33,435 bases of DNA, taken from positions 1-33,435 of the forward strand of contig NZ_JAGGCS010000003.1 of assembly GCF_022884085.1 (NCBI RefSeq). The letters run 5' to 3'. Shown here piece by piece: positions 8,897-18,245 of the stretch (the first letter of the stretch is position 1; each line of letters begins with the position of its first letter). Both the position numbers and the translations under genes were made by a program. This stretch comes from Paenirhizobium cremeum (GTDB taxonomy: Bacteria > Pseudomonadota > Alphaproteobacteria > Rhizobiales > Rhizobiaceae). The notes under the pieces were generated by a model. It did no database searches. It was given only the letters and a program-made list of their open reading frames with translations, and had not been told where the DNA came from.

Positions 8897-9466
8897 ATGG
8901 CACAGGAAAAGCGTGGTTCTCGCGAAGATCGCCAGAACCGTGAAGAGCGTGACAGCGAGTTCGTCGACAAGCTGGTCGCTATCAATCGCGTCGCCAAGGT
9001 GGTGAAGGGCGGCCGTCGTTTCGGCTTTGCTGCTCTCGTCGTCGTCGGCGACCAGAAGGGTCGGGTCGGTTTCGGCCATGGCAAGGCACGCGAAGTGCCG
9101 GAAGCTATCCGCAAGGCGACTGAATCCGCCAAGCGCGACATGATCTTCGTACCGCTGCGCGACGGCCGTACGCTGCATCACGACGTCAACGGCCGCCACG
9201 GCGCCGGCAAGGTTCTGCTGCGCTCCGCCAAGGCCGGTACCGGTATCATCGCCGGCGGTCCGATGCGCGCCGTCTTCGAAACGCTCGGCATGCATGACGT
9301 TGTCGCCAAGTCGACCGGCTCGTCGAACCCTTACAACATGGTTCGCGCCACGTTCGACGCCCTGAAGCATCAGGTGCATCCGAAGGACATCGCAGCTCAG
9401 CGCGGCATCAAGTATGCAACGCTGCAGGCTCGCCGTGCCGCTTCCGGCAATGCCTCTGAAGAATAA
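8897..9466 (+). CDS. rpsE: 30S ribosomal protein S5
   Basis: S5 (189 aa) takes part in decoding fidelity and mRNA unwinding. The N-terminal double-stranded RNA-binding-like domain is marked by [20 protein letters not shown] (about residues 23-42), and the C-terminal domain by [20 protein letters not shown] and the [19 protein letters not shown] segment. It is preceded by AAGGA in an A-rich stretch. It restarts the spc genes after the 144-nt spacer, and the next gene is 14 nt away. Confidence 0.97.
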   Translation: MAQEKRGSREDRQNREERDSEFVDKLVAINRVAKVVKGGRRFGFAALVVVGDQKGRVGFGHGKAREVPEAIRKATESAKRDMIFVPLRDGRTLHHDVNGRHGAGKVLLRSAKAGTGIIAGGPMRAVFETLGMHDVVAKSTGSSNPYNMVRATFDALKHQVHPKDIAAQRGIKYATLQARRAASGNASEE

Positions 9467-9480
9467 GGAGAGCTGGAATC

Positions 9481-9684
9481 ATGGCAAAGAAGTCTGAAGC
9501 CAAGAAGACGATCACGGTCGAGCAGATCGGTTCGCCCATTCGCCGTCCGGAAGTGCAGCGCAAGACGCTCATCGGTCTGGGCCTCAACAAGATGCACCGG
9601 GTCCGCACCCTGGAGGATACGCCTTCGGTTCGCGGCATGATCCGTGCTGTCCAGCATCTCGTTCGCGTCGTCGACGAGAAGTGA
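9481..9684 (+). CDS. rpmD: 50S ribosomal protein L30
   Basis: L30 (67 aa) is a small ferredoxin-like-fold protein of the 50S subunit, absent from some bacteria. The segment [20 protein letters not shown] followed by [20 protein letters not shown] is typical. The N-terminal lysine-rich stretch makes it slightly longer than the usual 58-60 aa. AAGGAG precedes the ATG. rplO begins 16 nt after the stop. Confidence 0.96.
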   Translation: MAKKSEAKKTITVEQIGSPIRRPEVQRKTLIGLGLNKMHRVRTLEDTPSVRGMIRAVQHLVRVVDEK

Positions 9685-9700
9685 GACGGAGGAAGTCATC

Positions 9701-10180
9701 ATGAAACTGAATGAAATCAAGGACAACGAAGGCGCCTCCAAGGACCGTATCCGCGTAGGTCGCGGTATCGGCTCCGGCAAGGGCAAGACCGGCGGCCGCG
9801 GCGTCAAGGGTCAGAAGGCTCGTTCGGGCGTTGCTGTCAACGGCTTCGAAGGCGGCCAGATGCCGATCTATCGTCGCCTGCCGAAGCGCGGCTTCAACAA
9901 CATCTTCGCTTCTGAATACGTCACCGTTTCGCTCGGCCGTATCCAGACCGCGATCGATGCCGGCAAGCTCGACGCAAAGGCAACGGTCGACGCAGCTGCT
10001 CTCAAGGCAGCCGGCGTTATCCGTCGCCCGAAGGACGGCGTTCGCATCCTGTCCGACGGCGAACTGAAGGCAAAGCTTTCGATCGAAGTTGCCGGCGCCT
10101 CCAAGGCTGCCGTCGAGAAGATCGAAAAGGCCGGCGGCTCGATCAAGCTGCTCGCCGCTGCTGCGGAAACCGCTGAATAA
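9701..10180 (+). CDS. rplO: 50S ribosomal protein L15
   Basis: L15 (159 aa) is a late assembly protein with an extended glycine-rich N-terminus. That is seen here as [19 protein letters not shown] (residues 17-35), followed by [20 protein letters not shown]. The open frame extends 19 codons upstream into rpmD, but ATG 9701 has GGAGG 8 nt before it and gives the family N-terminus [14 protein letters not shown]. It precedes a hairpin and a 231-nt gap to secY. Confidence 0.97.
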   Translation: MKLNEIKDNEGASKDRIRVGRGIGSGKGKTGGRGVKGQKARSGVAVNGFEGGQMPIYRRLPKRGFNNIFASEYVTVSLGRIQTAIDAGKLDAKATVDAAALKAAGVIRRPKDGVRILSDGELKAKLSIEVAGASKAAVEKIEKAGGSIKLLAAAAETAE

Positions 10181-10190
10181 CTGACAGATC

Positions 10191-10227
10191 GATCGCCCGG
10201 GGTGCTTCACACCGGGCGATCTTGCTC
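10191..10227 (+). terminator. Hairpin after rplO
   Basis: GATCGCCCGG (10191-10200) pairs perfectly with CCGGGCGATC (10212-10221), with an inner GTG/CAC pair, then TTGCTC. It lies 10 nt past the rplO stop. The T tract is short, so it may attenuate rather than end transcription into secY-adk. I found no convincing promoter in the remaining 180 nt before secY. Confidence 0.5.
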
Positions 10228-10411
10228 GCATATGTGAGCCTCACTGCCCATGGGCGGGCTTTCGTCCGTCTTCCGGGACATTCTGGAAAACAAGGGTGAG
10301 GCATGCGATTGCACCGCAATCTCTCCCGCGCCCGGTTTTCTTTTAAAACAATTGGACGAATGACCTCCGGTCTGGCAAAGCTCAGCCGGATTTGGTTTTG
10401 CGGAGAATTTC

Positions 10412-11752
10412 ATGGCTTCTGCAGCGGAACAATTGGCCTCGAACCTCAACTTCTCGACCTTCGCCAAGGCGGAGGATCTGAAGAAGCGCTTGTGGTTCAC
10501 TCTGGCCGCCTTGCTGGTCTATCGCCTGGGCACCCATATTCCGCTGCCCGGCCTCAACCCGGAGGCCTATGCCGCCGCTTTCCAGGGACAGTCCGGAGGC
10601 ATTCTCGGCCTGTTCAACATGTTTTCGGGCGGCGCCGTCGAGCGCATGGCGATCTTCGCCCTCGGCATCATGCCCTATATCTCGGCTTCGATCATCGTGC
10701 AGCTCATGACTTCGGTCGTTCCGGCGCTCGAGAACCTGAAGAAAGAGGGTGAGCAGGGCCGCAAGATCATCAACCAGTACACCCGTTACGGCACGGTGCT
10801 GCTCGGCACGCTGCAGGCCTATGGCATTGCGGTCGGCCTGGAAAGCGGCAACGGTCTCGTGATCGATCCGGGCTGGTTTTTCCGTATTTCGACCGTCATC
10901 ACGCTGCTTGGCGGTACCATGTTTCTGATGTGGCTCGGCGAACAGATCACCTCGCGCGGCATCGGCAACGGCATTTCGCTGATTATTTTCGCAGGCATCG
11001 CCGCCGGTCTTCCGACCGCGCTTGCCCACACCCTCGACCTCGGCCGCACCGGCGCGCTGTCGACGGCACTGATTCTGACCGTTATCGTCGTTGCTATCGG
11101 CGTTATCGCCCTGATCGTCTTCGTCGAGCGTGCCCAGCGCCGGCTTCTGATCCAGTATCCGAAGCGCCAGGTGGGCAACCGCATGTTCCAGGGCGATACC
11201 TCGCACCTGCCGCTGAAGCTCAACACGTCGGGCGTTATCCCGGCGATCTTCGCGTCGTCGCTGCTGCTGCTGCCGGCCACCGCCGCGGGTTTTGCCGGAA
11301 CCACCACGCTTCCGGCCTGGGCGACCTCCATCATTTCGGCGCTTGGCCACGGCCAGCCGCTCTACATGGTGCTCTACGCCGCGCTGATTGCCTTCTTTGC
11401 CTTCTTCTACACGGCGATCGTCTTCAGCCCGAAGGACACGGCCGACAATCTGAAGAAGCATGGCGGCTTCATTCCGGGCATTCGTCCGGGAGAGCGTACC
11501 GCCGAGTACATCGACTACGTGCTGACCCGTATCACGGTCATCGGCGCGATCTATCTCGTTTTCGTCTGCATCCTCCCCGAAATCCTGGTCTCCCAAACCG
11601 GTGTGCCATTATCCCTTGGTGGTACGTCGCTTTTGATTGTTGTCAGCGTCACCCTCGATACTGTAGCACAGATTCAGGGTCATCTGATCGCACAGCAGTA
11701 TGAGGGCCTGATCAAGAAGTCGAAATTGCGTGGAGGAAAGAGGGGACGATGA
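10412..11752 (+). CDS. secY: Preprotein translocase subunit SecY
   Basis: SecY (446 aa) forms the protein-conducting channel of the inner membrane with SecE and SecG. It has the expected ten hydrophobic segments. Family landmarks are [20 protein letters not shown] (TM2 region, about residues 85-104), the [20 protein letters not shown] stretch before TM5 and the cytoplasmic loop with [24 protein letters not shown] precedes the ATG. Its last 4 nt overlap adk (ATGA), so the pair is coupled. Confidence 0.98.
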   Translation: MASAAEQLASNLNFSTFAKAEDLKKRLWFTLAALLVYRLGTHIPLPGLNPEAYAAAFQGQSGGILGLFNMFSGGAVERMAIFALGIMPYISASIIVQLMTSVVPALENLKKEGEQGRKIINQYTRYGTVLLGTLQAYGIAVGLESGNGLVIDPGWFFRISTVITLLGGTMFLMWLGEQITSRGIGNGISLIIFAGIAAGLPTALAHTLDLGRTGALSTALILTVIVVAIGVIALIVFVERAQRRLLIQYPKRQVGNRMFQGDTSHLPLKLNTSGVIPAIFASSLLLLPATAAGFAGTTTLPAWATSIISALGHGQPLYMVLYAALIAFFAFFYTAIVFSPKDTADNLKKHGGFIPGIRPGERTAEYIDYVLTRITVIGAIYLVFVCILPEILVSQTGVPLSLGGTSLLIVVSVTLDTVAQIQGHLIAQQYEGLIKKSKLRGGKRGR

Positions 11753-12399
11753 GACTTATCCTTTTGGGTCCGCCGGGAGCGGGCAAGGGGACGCAGGCCC
11801 AGAGAATTGTTGAGAAGCATGGCATTCCGCAGCTGTCGACCGGCGACATGCTCCGTGCGGCTGTCAGCGCAGGCACGGAGGTGGGCAAGCGCGCGAAGGC
11901 CGTGATGGATGCCGGTAAGCTCGTTTCCGACGAGATCGTGATTGCCATCGTCTCCGAGCGAATCGATGCTCCGGACTGCGCGAACGGTTTCATCCTCGAT
12001 GGCTTTCCGCGCACGCTCGTTCAGGCCGATGCGACCGAAAAGATGCTTTCCGACAAGGGGATCGATCTTTCGGCGGTCATCGAAATCCGTGTCGACGACG
12101 AGGTCCTCGCAGACCGAATCGCCGGTCGTTACACCTGTGCCAATTGCGGCACCGGCTATCACGACACGAATCTGAAGCCGAAGGTCGAGGGCGTGTGCGA
12201 CAAGTGCGGTTCGACCCACTTCAAACGCCGTCCGGACGATAACCGGGATACGGTTCGTACCCGCCTGCAGGCCTATTACAAGGAAACCTCGCCGCTCATT
12301 GGCTACTACTATGCCAAGGGCAAGCTGCATTCCGTCGACGGCATGGGCGAGATCGACAACGTTACGGCGGATATAGAAGCCATCCTGGCCGGGCTCTGA
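11749..12399 (+). CDS. adk: Adenylate kinase, zinc-LID type
   Basis: Catalyses AMP + ATP to 2 ADP in the cytoplasm (216 aa). The P-loop GPPGAGKGT is at residues 7-15 and the NMP-binding part follows ([10 protein letters not shown]). The LID domain carries four cysteines, C130, C133, C150 and C153, spaced as two CxxC pairs, so it should bind structural zinc as in Gram-positive and many alphaproteobacterial enzymes rather than use the E. coli hydrogen-bond network. GGAGG lies inside the end of secY. Confidence 0.97.
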   Translation: MRLILLGPPGAGKGTQAQRIVEKHGIPQLSTGDMLRAAVSAGTEVGKRAKAVMDAGKLVSDEIVIAIVSERIDAPDCANGFILDGFPRTLVQADATEKMLSDKGIDLSAVIEIRVDDEVLADRIAGRYTCANCGTGYHDTNLKPKVEGVCDKCGSTHFKRRPDDNRDTVRTRLQAYYKETSPLIGYYYAKGKLHSVDGMGEIDNVTADIEAILAGL

Positions 12400-12406
12400 A
12401 CCCGGC
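12388..12406 (+). terminator. Hairpin spanning the adk stop
   Basis: GCCGGG (12388-12393) pairs with CCCGGC (12401-12406) around the TGA stop. There is no immediate T tract (an AATTTT comes 12 nt later). It could mark the end of the spc transcript, but the evidence is weak. Confidence 0.3.
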
Positions 12407-12530
12407 GGGATACAAGAATTTTCACGGGGCCGGTTGCTTTTCGTCGCCGATTCCGTTAAACAGCGCGCCAACTCGCGACATTGAAGCGATCGGCGCGTTC
12501 TTCCATAGTGGAAGACCGGGTTCGATCGTT

Positions 12531-12558
12531 TTGACTTGTTGAGAACCTGATTTGTAAT
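12531..12558 (+). promoter_or_regulatory. Candidate promoter of the alpha operon
   Basis: TTGACT (12531-12536), a 16-nt spacer and TGTAAT (12553-12558) form the best sigma70-like promoter I saw in the ribosomal cluster. It lies about 70 nt before the GTG start of rpsM, in a 228-nt spacer after adk. It would drive rpsM-rpsK-rpoA-rplQ independently of the spc genes. Confidence 0.6.
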
Positions 12559-12627
12559 TGCGGCCGTGATTGGCCGTGTAACGAGACACCACTTGCCGGA
12601 TGGCAACTGGAAGCAAGGAGAACAGGC

Positions 12628-12996
12628 GTGGCACGTATCGCTGGCGTCAACATCCCGACCGCGAAGCGCGTAGTAATTGCGCTCCGCTACATCCACGGGA
12701 TCGGTCCGAAATTCGCGCAGGAAATCATCGAAAAGGTTGGTATTCCGGCCGACAAGCGCGTCCATCAGCTCACGGACGCCGAGGTTCTCGCGATCCGCGA
12801 AGCGATCGACCGTGACTATCAGGTCGAAGGCGATCTGCGTCGCGAAACCGCAATGAACATCAAGCGTCTGATGGACCTCGGCTGCTATCGCGGCCTGCGT
12901 CATCGTCGCGGTCTGCCGGTTCGCGGTCAGCGCACGCACACCAATGCCCGTACCCGCAAGGGTCCGGCCAAGGCGATCGCCGGTAAGAAGAAGTAA
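12628..12996 (+). CDS. rpsM: 30S ribosomal protein S13
   Basis: S13 (122 aa) is in the 30S head and forms bridges B1a/B1b with the 50S subunit. It begins with a GTG codon: AAGGAG (12615-12620) is 7 nt upstream and the translated N-terminus [20 protein letters not shown] is exactly that of the family. The C-terminus has [20 protein letters not shown], also diagnostic. It is the first gene of the alpha block. In E. coli rpsM-rpsK is followed by rpsD, which is absent here. Confidence 0.97.
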   Translation: MARIAGVNIPTAKRVVIALRYIHGIGPKFAQEIIEKVGIPADKRVHQLTDAEVLAIREAIDRDYQVEGDLRRETAMNIKRLMDLGCYRGLRHRRGLPVRGQRTHTNARTRKGPAKAIAGKKK

Positions 12997-13018
12997 GTTT
13001 CCGGTTCTGTCCGGAGGG

Positions 13019-13048
13019 AAGGCTGGCGCGTCAGTGCCGGCCTTCTTT
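13019..13048 (+). terminator. Terminator-like hairpin between rpsM and rpsK
   Basis: AAGGCTGGC (13019-13027) pairs with GCCGGCCTT (13036-13044) with one G-U pair, followed by CTTT. It lies in a 135-nt spacer within the alpha block. With no good promoter visible between it and rpsK, it is more likely a partial terminator or RNA-processing signal than a full stop. Confidence 0.4.
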
Positions 13049-13131
13049 GAGTTTGGTAAGGGCTGTCGCTGGCCCTTCCTGGGTGTAGCCGCTGGTATTA
13101 CGGCGGTGTCAAGATCAATGAAAGGGAAGTT

Positions 13132-13521
13132 ATGGCCAAGGAAGCCACCCGCATTCGCCGTCGCGAACGCAAGAATATCTCGTCGGGCGTTGCCCACGTC
13201 AACTCGACGTTCAACAACACGATGATCACCATCACCGACGCACAGGGCAATGCCATTGCCTGGTCGTCGGCTGGCGCCAAGGGTTTCAAGGGTTCGCGCA
13301 AGTCGACCCCGTTTGCCGCCCAGATCGCTGCTGAAGACTGCGCCAAGAAGGCTCAGGAACACGGCATGAAGTCTCTCGAAGTGGAAGTTTGCGGTCCGGG
13401 TTCCGGTCGTGAATCCGCTCTCCGCGCCCTCCAGGCTGCCGGCTTCATGATCACCTCGATCCGTGACGTGACCCCGATCCCGCACAATGGCTGCCGTCCG
13501 CGCAAGAAGCGCCGCGTCTGA
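13132..13521 (+). CDS. rpsK: 30S ribosomal protein S11
   Basis: S11 (129 aa) forms part of the 30S platform around the E site. The segment [20 protein letters not shown] (about residues 18-37), the [20 protein letters not shown] stretch and the C-terminal [16 protein letters not shown] are typical. AAGGGA precedes the ATG. The N-terminal extension is short, as in most bacteria. Confidence 0.97.
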   Translation: MAKEATRIRRRERKNISSGVAHVNSTFNNTMITITDAQGNAIAWSSAGAKGFKGSRKSTPFAAQIAAEDCAKKAQEHGMKSLEVEVCGPGSGRESALRALQAAGFMITSIRDVTPIPHNGCRPRKKRRV

Positions 13522-13621
13522 TCATCGTTAATCACACCGATGAGCGCAGGGGCGCTCCTCTCGGTGCTTCTAAAGCTCGGTCGCCACGATTGGATGGTGG
13601 CGACGAACGGAAGGTAAAGTC

Positions 13622-14632
13622 ATGATCCAGAAGAATTGGCAGGAACTGATTAAGCCGAACAAGGTGGAGTTCACCTCGTCGGGCCGCACCAAGGCGACGC
13701 TCGTCGCCGAACCGCTGGAACGCGGCTTCGGTCTGACCCTCGGCAACGCGCTCCGTCGCGTTCTTTTGTCGTCGCTTCGCGGTGCGGCCGTCACGGCTGT
13801 CCAGATCGACGGCGTGCTGCATGAGTTCTCGTCGATCCCGGGCGTCCGGGAAGACGTGACCGACATCGTGCTCAACATCAAGGAAATCGCCATCAAGATG
13901 GATGGCGACGACGCAAAGCGCATGGTCGTGCGCAAGCAGGGTCCGGGCGTTGTCACCGCCGGCGATATCCAGACGGTCGGCGACATCGAGATCCTGAACC
14001 CCGCTCATGTGATCTGCACCCTCGATGAGGGCGCCGAGATCCGCATGGAGTTCACGGTCAACAACGGCAAGGGCTACGTCCCGGCCGAGCGTAACCGCGC
14101 GGAAGATGCTCCGATCGGCCTTATCCCGGTCGACAGCCTCTACTCGCCGGTCAAGAAGGTGTCCTACAAGGTGGAAAACACCCGCGAAGGACAGGTTCTC
14201 GACTACGACAAGCTGACGATGACCATCGAAACCGATGGTTCTGTCACCGGTGAAGATGCGGTCGCTTTTGCTGCCCGTATCCTTCAGGACCAGCTGTCGG
14301 TCTTCGTCAACTTCGACGAACCGCAGAAGGAAGTCGAAGAAGAATCGGTCACCGAACTTGCGTTCAACCCGGCCCTCCTCAAGAAGGTCGACGAACTCGA
14401 GCTTTCGGTCCGTTCGGCAAACTGCCTGAAGAACGACAACATCGTCTATATCGGCGACCTCATTCAGAAGACGGAAGCAGAAATGCTCCGCACTCCGAAC
14501 TTCGGTCGCAAGTCGCTGAACGAGATCAAGGAAGTTCTCGCTTCCATGGGCCTGCACCTCGGCATGGAAGTGCCGGCATGGCCGCCCGAGAACATCGAAG
14601 ATCTCGCCAAGCGCTACGAAGACCAGTACTAA
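13622..14632 (+). CDS. rpoA: RNA polymerase alpha subunit
   Basis: Alpha (336 aa) dimerises to nucleate RNA polymerase assembly, and its C-terminal domain contacts UP elements and activators. The N-terminal domain contains [20 protein letters not shown] (about residues 33-52). The C-terminal domain has the two helix-hairpin-helix-like parts, [20 protein letters not shown] (about residues 261-280) and the [20 protein letters not shown] stretch. Length is normal for alphaproteobacteria. The 100-nt spacer before it contains an imperfect hairpin (CACCGA 13535-13540 with TCGGTG 13561-13566). Confidence 0.98.
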   Translation: MIQKNWQELIKPNKVEFTSSGRTKATLVAEPLERGFGLTLGNALRRVLLSSLRGAAVTAVQIDGVLHEFSSIPGVREDVTDIVLNIKEIAIKMDGDDAKRMVVRKQGPGVVTAGDIQTVGDIEILNPAHVICTLDEGAEIRMEFTVNNGKGYVPAERNRAEDAPIGLIPVDSLYSPVKKVSYKVENTREGQVLDYDKLTMTIETDGSVTGEDAVAFAARILQDQLSVFVNFDEPQKEVEEESVTELAFNPALLKKVDELELSVRSANCLKNDNIVYIGDLIQKTEAEMLRTPNFGRKSLNEIKEVLASMGLHLGMEVPAWPPENIEDLAKRYEDQY

Positions 14633-14640
14633 GCGTCAGA

Positions 14641-14667
14641 AAAAGGCAGGTTCACCTCTGCCTTTCC
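14641..14667 (+). terminator. Hairpin between rpoA and rplQ
   Basis: AAAGGCAG (14642-14649) pairs perfectly with CTGCCTTT (14658-14665). The A-run before the stem and the T-run at its end are both short. It resembles a weak bidirectional terminator. rplQ still starts only about 90 nt later and probably relies on read-through. Confidence 0.45.
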
Positions 14668-14757
14668 AGTCAAACTGCAGGCGAATGCCTGTATGTGTCA
14701 GGAAACGGCAGGGCCGCTCGAAGTGCGAAGCGAAGCCTGCATTAAAGGAGAATAGCA

Positions 14758-15183
14758 ATGCGCCACCAGAAAGCCGGTCGCAAGCTGAACCGTACCGCCA
14801 GCCATCGCAAGGCGATGTTCGCCAACATGGCTGCTTCGCTCATCACCCATGAGCAGATCGTCACCACGCTTCCGAAGGCGAAGGAAATTCGTCCGATCGT
14901 CGAGAAGCTCGTCACCCTCGGCAAGCGCGGCGACCTGCACGCTCGTCGTCAGGCCATCTCGCAGATCCGCGATCAGGATGCCGTCAAGAAGCTCTTCGAC
15001 GCCATCGCTTCGCGTTATGCCAACCGCAACGGCGGCTACCTGCGTATCATGAAGGCCGGCTTCCGCCAGGGCGACAACGCCGCTCTGGCCGTCATCGAAT
15101 TCGTCGAGCGCGACGTCAATGCCAAGGGCGCAGCCGACAAGGCTCGCGTCGCCGCTGAAGCCGACGCTGCCGAAGCCGCATAA
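14758..15183 (+). CDS. rplQ: 50S ribosomal protein L17
   Basis: L17 (141 aa) lies near the tunnel exit. The start [20 protein letters not shown] is the family signature; the central [20 protein letters not shown] (about residues 92-111) is also conserved. The C-terminal 20 residues are alanine-rich and charged, as in other rhizobia. AAAGGAG precedes the ATG. It is the last gene of the ribosomal cluster, closed by a strong terminator. Confidence 0.97.
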   Translation: MRHQKAGRKLNRTASHRKAMFANMAASLITHEQIVTTLPKAKEIRPIVEKLVTLGKRGDLHARRQAISQIRDQDAVKKLFDAIASRYANRNGGYLRIMKAGFRQGDNAALAVIEFVERDVNAKGAADKARVAAEADAAEAA

Positions 15184-15208
15184 GGTTCTTCCCGCAAGGG
15201 AATGAATG

Positions 15209-15240
15209 AAAAAGCCGGGTGGGCGATCACCCGGCTTTTT
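15209..15240 (+). terminator. Terminator of the ribosomal cluster
   Basis: A perfect 12-bp stem (15209-15220 with 15229-15240), with the core AGCCGGGT/ACCCGGCT flanked by AAAA and TTTTT. It lies 26 nt after the rplQ stop and is one of the strongest intrinsic terminators in the window. Confidence 0.9.
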
Positions 15241-15404
15241 GCGTTACCGTTGCTCCGCCGAGCGACGATTATTTCGCCTGTTGCGGGGGCTCGCCATTTG
15301 CCGGAGACCATCCTGGTTGCGAAGACTGCAGGAAACTCACAGCCAGAAGCGGTTGTGAGCATCCGTCGGTTACAACAAGGTAGAAATTGAAAAAGCGGAC
15401 GCAC

Positions 15405-15866
15405 ATGCAGATTGAGATTACTTTAGCCGAGCACAGCGACATCGATCCCTGGATGTTGCTGGCTGAGCAGGTGACTCCACTGTTCGGTCCGATGCCCCAC
15501 TTCGAAGCAATCCTCTTACGAAAGATCGCGCAGAAACAGGCATATTGCGCTCGGATAGGCGCAAACATCACGACGTTGATCGGCGGCGTTTTGATCGGTG
15601 GCGCGGGCCGAGAGCACTGGATACGATGGCTGGCAGTCTCGTCGGAGTACAGAAGGCTTGGTGTTGGCCGGATGCTGGTGGAGAAGGCTATTTCTGTCAT
15701 CCCTGCGAACTCGTCTATCTATGTGGACACCTTCGTAGGAGGAAGCGCCGAAGCGGATGCAGCCAACCGCTTCTACCAAACTTGCGGCTTCGCACCGACG
15801 GAAGTCTGTCAAATGAATGATTTACCTCGCCAGCGATATATGCGGCCACCTTCCGTCTACGTGTGA
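15405..15866 (+). CDS. GNAT family N-acetyltransferase
   Basis: A 153-aa protein of the GCN5-related acetyltransferase fold. The acetyl-CoA-binding motif A is seen as WLAVSSEYRRLGVGRMLVEK (about residues 75-94; the R-x-x-G-x-G core is at 84-89). A C-terminal NRFYQTCGF is the motif B tyrosine/phenylalanine region. The substrate cannot be told. A TTG start at 15387 is possible, but ATG 15405 fits the family better. It is monocistronic, downstream of the ribosomal terminator and convergent with the ECF cassette. Its codon use looks less biased than that of its ribosomal neighbours. Confidence 0.85.
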   Translation: MQIEITLAEHSDIDPWMLLAEQVTPLFGPMPHFEAILLRKIAQKQAYCARIGANITTLIGGVLIGGAGREHWIRWLAVSSEYRRLGVGRMLVEKAISVIPANSSIYVDTFVGGSAEADAANRFYQTCGFAPTEVCQMNDLPRQRYMRPPSVYV

Positions 15867-15990
15867 GACGAACAACGGTTACGTCGAGGCAGAAGGTGGG
15901 GATAAACCGCAACCTCGTCGCTTGTTGTCGTGCGCTGTCGCCCCGTTTTCATCGGAAATGCTCCGGCGCATCGCGGCTTGACGGGCCGGT

Positions 15991-17250
15991 TCAGCCGCCG
16001 CCTGCGGCTCTTGCCAGGAGAAAGGCTCTTTCCTGTTCGTTTCCCGAGAGTGCTGCCGCCCGTTCGAAGGCGGCCTTCGCCTCCGGCCTTCTGCCGACTC
16101 GCTGCAGAAAATCCCCTCTTGCCGCATGCAGCGGAGCATAATCCTTGAGCGCCGGCTCGCTTTCCAGTTCGGCCAGAAGGACGAGCCCGGTCTCCGCTCC
16201 AAAGGCCATGGAATGGGCAATTGCCCGGTTGAGGCCGACGACGGGCGATGGCCAGGCATTGAGCAGCCGGTCGTACAGCGTGGCGATCCGCATCCAGTCG
16301 GTGTCCTCGTAGCGCGCCGCGCGGGCATGGCAGGCGGCCACCGCCGCCTGAAGCGCATAGACGCCGTTTGCGCCGCCGAGATGTTCCGCCCGTTCCAGGC
16401 TTGCCAGCCCGCGATGCAGCAGCAACCGGTCCCAGCGTGCGCGATTCTGGCGGGTGAGGGGGACCGGCATGCCATCGGCACCGATGCGAGCCGGCAGACG
16501 CGAAGCCTGGATCTCCATAAGCGCCAGCAGGCCATGCGCTTCCGGCTCGTCCGGCGCCAGCGCTGCGAGAATGCGGCCGAGCCGCATGGCCTCATGGGAA
16601 AGCTGCGGCCGGATGGCGTCCTCGCCGCTACTGGCCGCATAACCCTCGTTGAAGATGAGGTAGACCACCTCCAGGACGGAGGCGAGCCTCGATTCCCGCT
16701 GTTCGCCGCGCGGCACTTCATAGGCGATGCCGGCATTGCCCAGCGCCTTCTTTGCGCGGACGATGCGCTGGGCGATCGTCTGTTCGCTGGAAAGAAAAGC
16801 CCGGGCGATCTCACCCGTAGTCAGCCCGCCTATCAGCCGCAGCGTCAGGGCCACCCGGGCATCGGTGGAAAGCGCTGGATGGCAGGCGGTGAAGATGAGG
16901 CTCAGGCGCTCATCGCCTATGTCGTCGTCCATCTTCGCTTCGATCTCCCCGAACGCGTCAAAGCGTTCCTCCTCCAGATCGCGGCCGATCTCCGCATGCT
17001 TGCGGTCGATCATCCTTCGCCGGCGCAACTGATCGATGCCGCGCCGTTTGGCGGCCGCCATCAGCCAGGCGCCGGGATTGGCCGGAATTCCGTTCTTCGG
17101 CCAGTCGGAAAGCGCGCTGACCAGGGCATCCTGCGCCAGCTCCTCCGCGAGCCCCACGTCACGCAGCATCCGGGCGAGCCCGGCGATCAGCCGGGCGCGC
17201 TCCATGCGGTAGACGGTCTCGATCGTTCTGTGGGTGTCCGAAGCCTCCAT
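15991..17250 (-). CDS. ECF42-type RNA polymerase sigma factor with C-terminal extension
   Basis: A 419-aa extracytoplasmic-function-like sigma factor. Region 2 is at about residues 8-80 (AEELAQDALVSALSDWPKNG and the AWLMAAAKRRGIDQLRRRR stretch). Region 4 is at about 110-170 (RVALTLRLIGGLTTGEIARA and the EQTIAQRIVRAKKAL helix). A long C-terminal part from about residue 185 contains YLIFNEGYAASSGED, the DUF6596 signature, and ends in TPR-like helices. This architecture, beside a YCII/DGPF gene, defines group ECF42. No anti-sigma gene is present; the extension is thought to regulate activity. The ATG at 17250 lacks a clear Shine-Dalgarno, and an in-frame stop lies just upstream. Confidence 0.93.
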   Translation of the reverse strand: MEASDTHRTIETVYRMERARLIAGLARMLRDVGLAEELAQDALVSALSDWPKNGIPANPGAWLMAAAKRRGIDQLRRRRMIDRKHAEIGRDLEEERFDAFGEIEAKMDDDIGDERLSLIFTACHPALSTDARVALTLRLIGGLTTGEIARAFLSSEQTIAQRIVRAKKALGNAGIAYEVPRGEQRESRLASVLEVVYLIFNEGYAASSGEDAIRPQLSHEAMRLGRILAALAPDEPEAHGLLALMEIQASRLPARIGADGMPVPLTRQNRARWDRLLLHRGLASLERAEHLGGANGVYALQAAVAACHARAARYEDTDWMRIATLYDRLLNAWPSPVVGLNRAIAHSMAFGAETGLVLLAELESEPALKDYAPLHAARGDFLQRVGRRPEAKAAFERAAALSGNEQERAFLLARAAGGG

Positions 17251-17300
17251 CGGCCGCGATTATGGAGGCGGTCCCGTATCAGTCAAGGAAAGGTCGCTCG

Positions 17301-17723
17301 TCAGGTCGTCGGCTTTTCGCCGGATGCGACCGCCGGGTCCATCCAGAAGACCTCCCAGACATAGCCATCCGGATCCTCAATGCTGCGGCTGTACATGAAG
17401 CCGTGGTCCTGAAGGGGATTGGGGTCGGCCCTGCCTCCGGCGGAAGCGGCGCGATCGACTGTGGAATCCACATCCGCGCGGCTGTCGACGTTGATGGCCA
17501 GCAATGTCTGGGTTTCGCGGCGCGCGTCGCCGATCGGCCGGCTGGTGAACTGGCCGTAGCGCTCATGCGTGAGCAGCATCACCCCTATGGCCTCCGACAG
17601 AAGCAGGCAATTGGATTGCTCGTCGGAGAATTGCGGGTTCATCGTGCCGCCGAGCGCGATATAGAACTCCCGCGATGCCGCCAGGTTTCTGACCGGCAGA
17701 TTGACGAAGATCATCCTTGTCAT
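17301..17723 (-). CDS. VOC (glyoxalase/bleomycin-resistance fold) protein
   Basis: A 140-aa vicinal-oxygen-chelate protein: MIFVNLPVRNLAASREFYIA at the start and the EDPDGYVWEVFWMDP motif with a metal-ligand-type glutamate near residue 128. Such proteins bind a divalent metal and act on small molecules or serve as resistance proteins; the substrate is unknown. The frame is open 25 codons upstream, but ATG 17723 has GGAGG 6-8 nt before it. It lies between the YCII gene (25 nt away) and the sigma gene (50 nt), so it is probably in the same transcript. Confidence 0.88.
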   Translation of the reverse strand: MTRMIFVNLPVRNLAASREFYIALGGTMNPQFSDEQSNCLLLSEAIGVMLLTHERYGQFTSRPIGDARRETQTLLAINVDSRADVDSTVDRAASAGGRADPNPLQDHGFMYSRSIEDPDGYVWEVFWMDPAVASGEKPTT

Positions 17724-17748
17724 GGTTTTCCTCCTTCCCGTGTCGGGG

Positions 17749-18186
17749 TCAGTTTTTCTGGCCGTCCTGCTGCGCGAGCTTCGCGCCGGTGCGTTCATGC
17801 AGTTCCATGACCTCGGGCGTCAACGCATCGGCAAAGTCGGAAAGCTCATAGACGGGGCGGATTTCGATTTCGCTCGGGCCGGGCATCGGGTTCGGGCAGC
17901 GTTTCACCCATTCCACCGCCTCGTCCATGTCCTTGACCTCCCAGAGCCAGTAGCCGGCGACCAGTTCCCGCGTCTCGGCAAAAGGCCCGTCGATCACCCG
18001 GCGGCTTGCCCCGTCGAAGGCGACCCTCTTTCCCTTGGATGAGGGCTTCAATCCATCGCCCCCGAGCATGATACCGGCATTGACCAGTTCCTCGTTGAAC
18101 TTGCCCATCGCCTCGCCGAGCTCGTTCGTGGGCATGATGCCCGCTTCGCTGTCTTCCGTGGCCTTTACGAATACAACTACACGCAT
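17749..18186 (-). CDS. YCII-related protein with DGPF motif
   Basis: A 145-aa protein of the YCII/DGPF family. The signature VIDGPFAETRELVAGYWLWE is at about residues 64-83, followed by VKDMDEAVEWVKRCPNPMPG. These small dimeric alpha/beta proteins are the conserved partner and usual regulatory target of ECF42 sigma factors; the biochemical role is unknown. GAGGAG precedes the ATG. It is the first gene of the minus-strand cassette, with an ECF42-like promoter about 60 nt upstream. Confidence 0.92.
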   Translation of the reverse strand: MRVVVFVKATEDSEAGIMPTNELGEAMGKFNEELVNAGIMLGGDGLKPSSKGKRVAFDGASRRVIDGPFAETRELVAGYWLWEVKDMDEAVEWVKRCPNPMPGPSEIEIRPVYELSDFADALTPEVMELHERTGAKLAQQDGQKN

Positions 18187-18245
18187 TGCTCATTCTCCTC
18201 TTTATGAACCTGCGCACCGGGTTTCGATCGGGTGCGTGATTTTAC

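Noticed and set aside
6437..9379. A 980-codon open frame on the minus strand across rplX to rpsE
   Set aside because: It is antisense to nine certain ribosomal genes. The strong codon bias of those genes removes stop codons from this complementary frame. It has no family resemblance and no ribosome binding site.
15241..15404. Possible promoter or RNA between the ribosomal terminator and the GNAT gene
   Set aside because: I found no convincing -35/-10 pair, hairpin or known RNA signature.
16126..17364. A 412-codon + strand frame opposite the ECF42 sigma gene
   Set aside because: The sigma factor on the minus strand has clear domains. The + frame does not, and it runs into the VOC gene.
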